Of a stretch of 15,632 bases of DNA, positions 14,606 through 15,632 are shown one piece after another; position 1 is the first letter of the stretch; each line of letters opens with the position of its first letter. The notes under the pieces were generated by a model. It saw nothing but the letters and a program-made list of their open reading frames with translations, did no database searches and was not told where the DNA came from. The stretch is from an uncultured Oscillospiraceae bacterium (GTDB taxonomy: Bacteria; Bacillota; Clostridia; Oscillospirales; Oscillospiraceae): positions 1 to 15,632 of the forward strand of contig CAKTFW010000034.1 in the NCBI GenBank assembly GCA_934561175.1. The letters are read 5' to 3'. The position numbers and the translations under genes were made by a program.

Positions 14606-15331
14606 TTGTTTTTCTTTCTTCCCTTTACTGAGATTCTGCTGCTCTACATATTAGCAGCAATTTTACCCGCTATTTTCCTTTTACAGTATATCTATCGTTT
14701 GGATACCATTGAAAAAGAACCCGCCTATTTGCTGCTTCGCCTCCTTTTCTGCGGTGTTGGCGCCGCAATTTGCTCTATTTTGCTGGAACAAGTCGGTCAA
14801 GGCATCCTGGATGCAATGGTCAGTCAACAAAGCCCACACTATATACTCTTCCTTGCTTTTCTGGTCGTTGCTGTGGTGGAGGAAGGGATGAAGCTGTTCT
14901 TCCTCAAGCGCTGCAGCTGGCGGGATCCCAATTTTGACTACCTCTTTGATGGAATCGTCTATGCCGTATTTACCTCTCTCGGTTTTGCCGCTTTTGAAAA
15001 TATCATTTATGTTTTCAACTATGGCCTATCCGTTTCCATTCCACGGGCAATTTTTGCCATCCCTGGCCATTTGAGCTTTTCCGTGTTTCTTGGCATTTTT
15101 TACGGACGCGCCAAGAGATGTGAAATTCATGGCAATCGGTTTGGCTGTTACAGGAACCTGTTGCTCGGTTATCTTTGCGCCGTATTCCTCCATGGCTTTT
15201 ATGATACATGCGCCATGATCGGCACAGCTCCGGCAAATGCAATCTTCCTCATTTTTATCATTCTTCTTTACAGTCTGGTCTATCGCATGGTGCGAAAGGC
15301 ATCTCAGTATGATCGTCCGATTTATCAATAA
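14606..15331 (+). CDS. PrsW-family intramembrane metalloprotease
   Basis: 241-residue polytopic membrane protein with about seven hydrophobic segments. It carries the PrsW-family motifs: VVEEGMK (glutamates 92-93), DGIVYA then GFAAFENIIY (Glu131-Asn132), PGHLSFSVFLG (His155) and HGFYD (His196), which form the presumed zinc site within the membrane. The studied member, PrsW of Bacillus subtilis, makes the first cut in the anti-sigma factor RsiW; other members have unknown substrates, and no sigma/anti-sigma pair is in this window. Length is normal. The start codon is TTG. There is no room for a promoter between the purL terminator and its ribosome site, so it depends on readthrough or on a promoter inside purL. 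Codon use resembles its neighbours. Confidence 0.88.
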   Translation: MFFFLPFTEILLLYILAAILPAIFLLQYIYRLDTIEKEPAYLLLRLLFCGVGAAICSILLEQVGQGILDAMVSQQSPHYILFLAFLVVAVVEEGMKLFFLKRCSWRDPNFDYLFDGIVYAVFTSLGFAAFENIIYVFNYGLSVSIPRAIFAIPGHLSFSVFLGIFYGRAKRCEIHGNRFGCYRNLLLGYLCAVFLHGFYDTCAMIGTAPANAIFLIFIILLYSLVYRMVRKASQYDRPIYQ

Positions 15332-15381
15332 AAAAGTGACTGGCCAGTTGGCAATGTCATTAAGTTAAGCAAATCCGCGCA

Positions 15382-15429
15382 CACGAAAAAATACCCACCT
15401 CGAAAAATCGAGGTGGGTATTTTTTCGTG
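15382..15429. terminator. Perfect 22-bp bidirectional terminator
   Basis: Two 22-nt arms (15382-15403 and 15408-15429) are exactly complementary around an AAAA loop. Each arm contains six A or six T, so on either strand a GC-rich core (ACCCACCTCGA and its complement) is followed by a U-tract. It lies between the converging PrsW-like gene and the LysM gene and can serve both. Confidence 0.92.
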
Positions 15430-15435
15430 CTTTCG

Positions 15436-15632
15436 TTATGTGGTTTGATTGTGCTTACTTCGCGGGCAGGACGATGACTTGACCCTCGTAATGGTGTTGG
15501 CATTCACAAGACGGTCGGCGCTGCGCTCGAAAATGGCCTTGTACTTCATCAAATCGCCATAGGTCGCCTTGGCGATAGCGCCCTGCGTATCGCCAGCCTT
15601 GACCGTATAGAGGGTTTCGCCGCTGGCGGCAG
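15436..15632 (-). CDS. LysM-domain protein, C-terminal end, apparent 1-base frameshift
   Basis: The 3' end of a gene entering from the right edge. It encodes a LysM peptidoglycan-binding domain: GETLYTVKAGDTQGAIAKAT, then YGDLMKYKAIFERSADRLVNANTI. A LysM domain should continue with something like YEGQVIVLPAK and stop. Exactly that sequence, with a TAA at 15457-15455, is encoded in the next frame, beginning at 15490. Inserting one A on the plus strand near 15490 (ATTACG to ATTTACG on the coding strand) restores it. As written, the protein ends in the unrelated TRVKSSSCPRSKHNQTT and stops at 15438-15436. Either a sequencing or assembly error or a genuine mutation. LysM domains anchor proteins to cell wall glycan or spore coat; which protein this is cannot be told from the fragment. 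Confidence 0.75.
   Translation of the reverse strand, partial: AASGETLYTVKAGDTQGAIAKATYGDLMKYKAIFERSADRLVNANTITRVKSSSCPRSKHNQTT

Overview
The window reads as chromosomal DNA of a low-to-medium GC Firmicute, most likely class Clostridia (an Oscillospirales-type gut bacterium is my guess). The reasons are strong AGGAGG ribosome binding sites, the large single-chain clostridial PurL with its glutaminase fused at the C-terminus, a [4Fe-4S]-type PurF, a 'GxGFYG' PurN, and a PF04392-type lipoprotein importer. No tRNA, rRNA, CRISPR array, IS element or phage gene was seen.

Left part, minus strand (4203 down to 1): one apparent transcription unit starts at a near-consensus promoter (TTGACA-17-TATAGT). 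It encodes a substrate-binding lipoprotein, its membrane permease and its ATPase (the family usually predicted to import tryptophan or other aromatic amino acids), then MetN and the start of MetI of a methionine importer. Two strong hairpins lie between the lipoprotein and permease genes.

Divergent from this, on the plus strand, is a single small flavodoxin-fold flavoprotein gene (4388-4957) with its own extended -10 promoter.

Centre and right, plus strand (5088-14591): a purine biosynthesis operon purE-purC-purF-purM-purN-purD-purL. It has a consensus-like promoter, a leader of about 130 nt with a long hairpin followed by an intrinsic terminator, tight gene spacing with ATGA-type overlaps, and a strong terminator after purL. 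Together these genes supply every enzyme step from PRPP to SAICAR except a PurK. purH, purB and purA are not in the window. The leader looks like a transcription attenuator whose sensor I cannot match to a known riboswitch class; it is the best candidate here for something undescribed.

Right end: a PrsW-family intramembrane protease gene with a TTG start begins immediately after the purL terminator, with its ribosome binding site abutting the U-tract. A perfect 22-bp bidirectional terminator separates it from the converging 3' end of a LysM-domain gene on the minus strand. The last codons of that gene appear to be put out of frame by one missing base.
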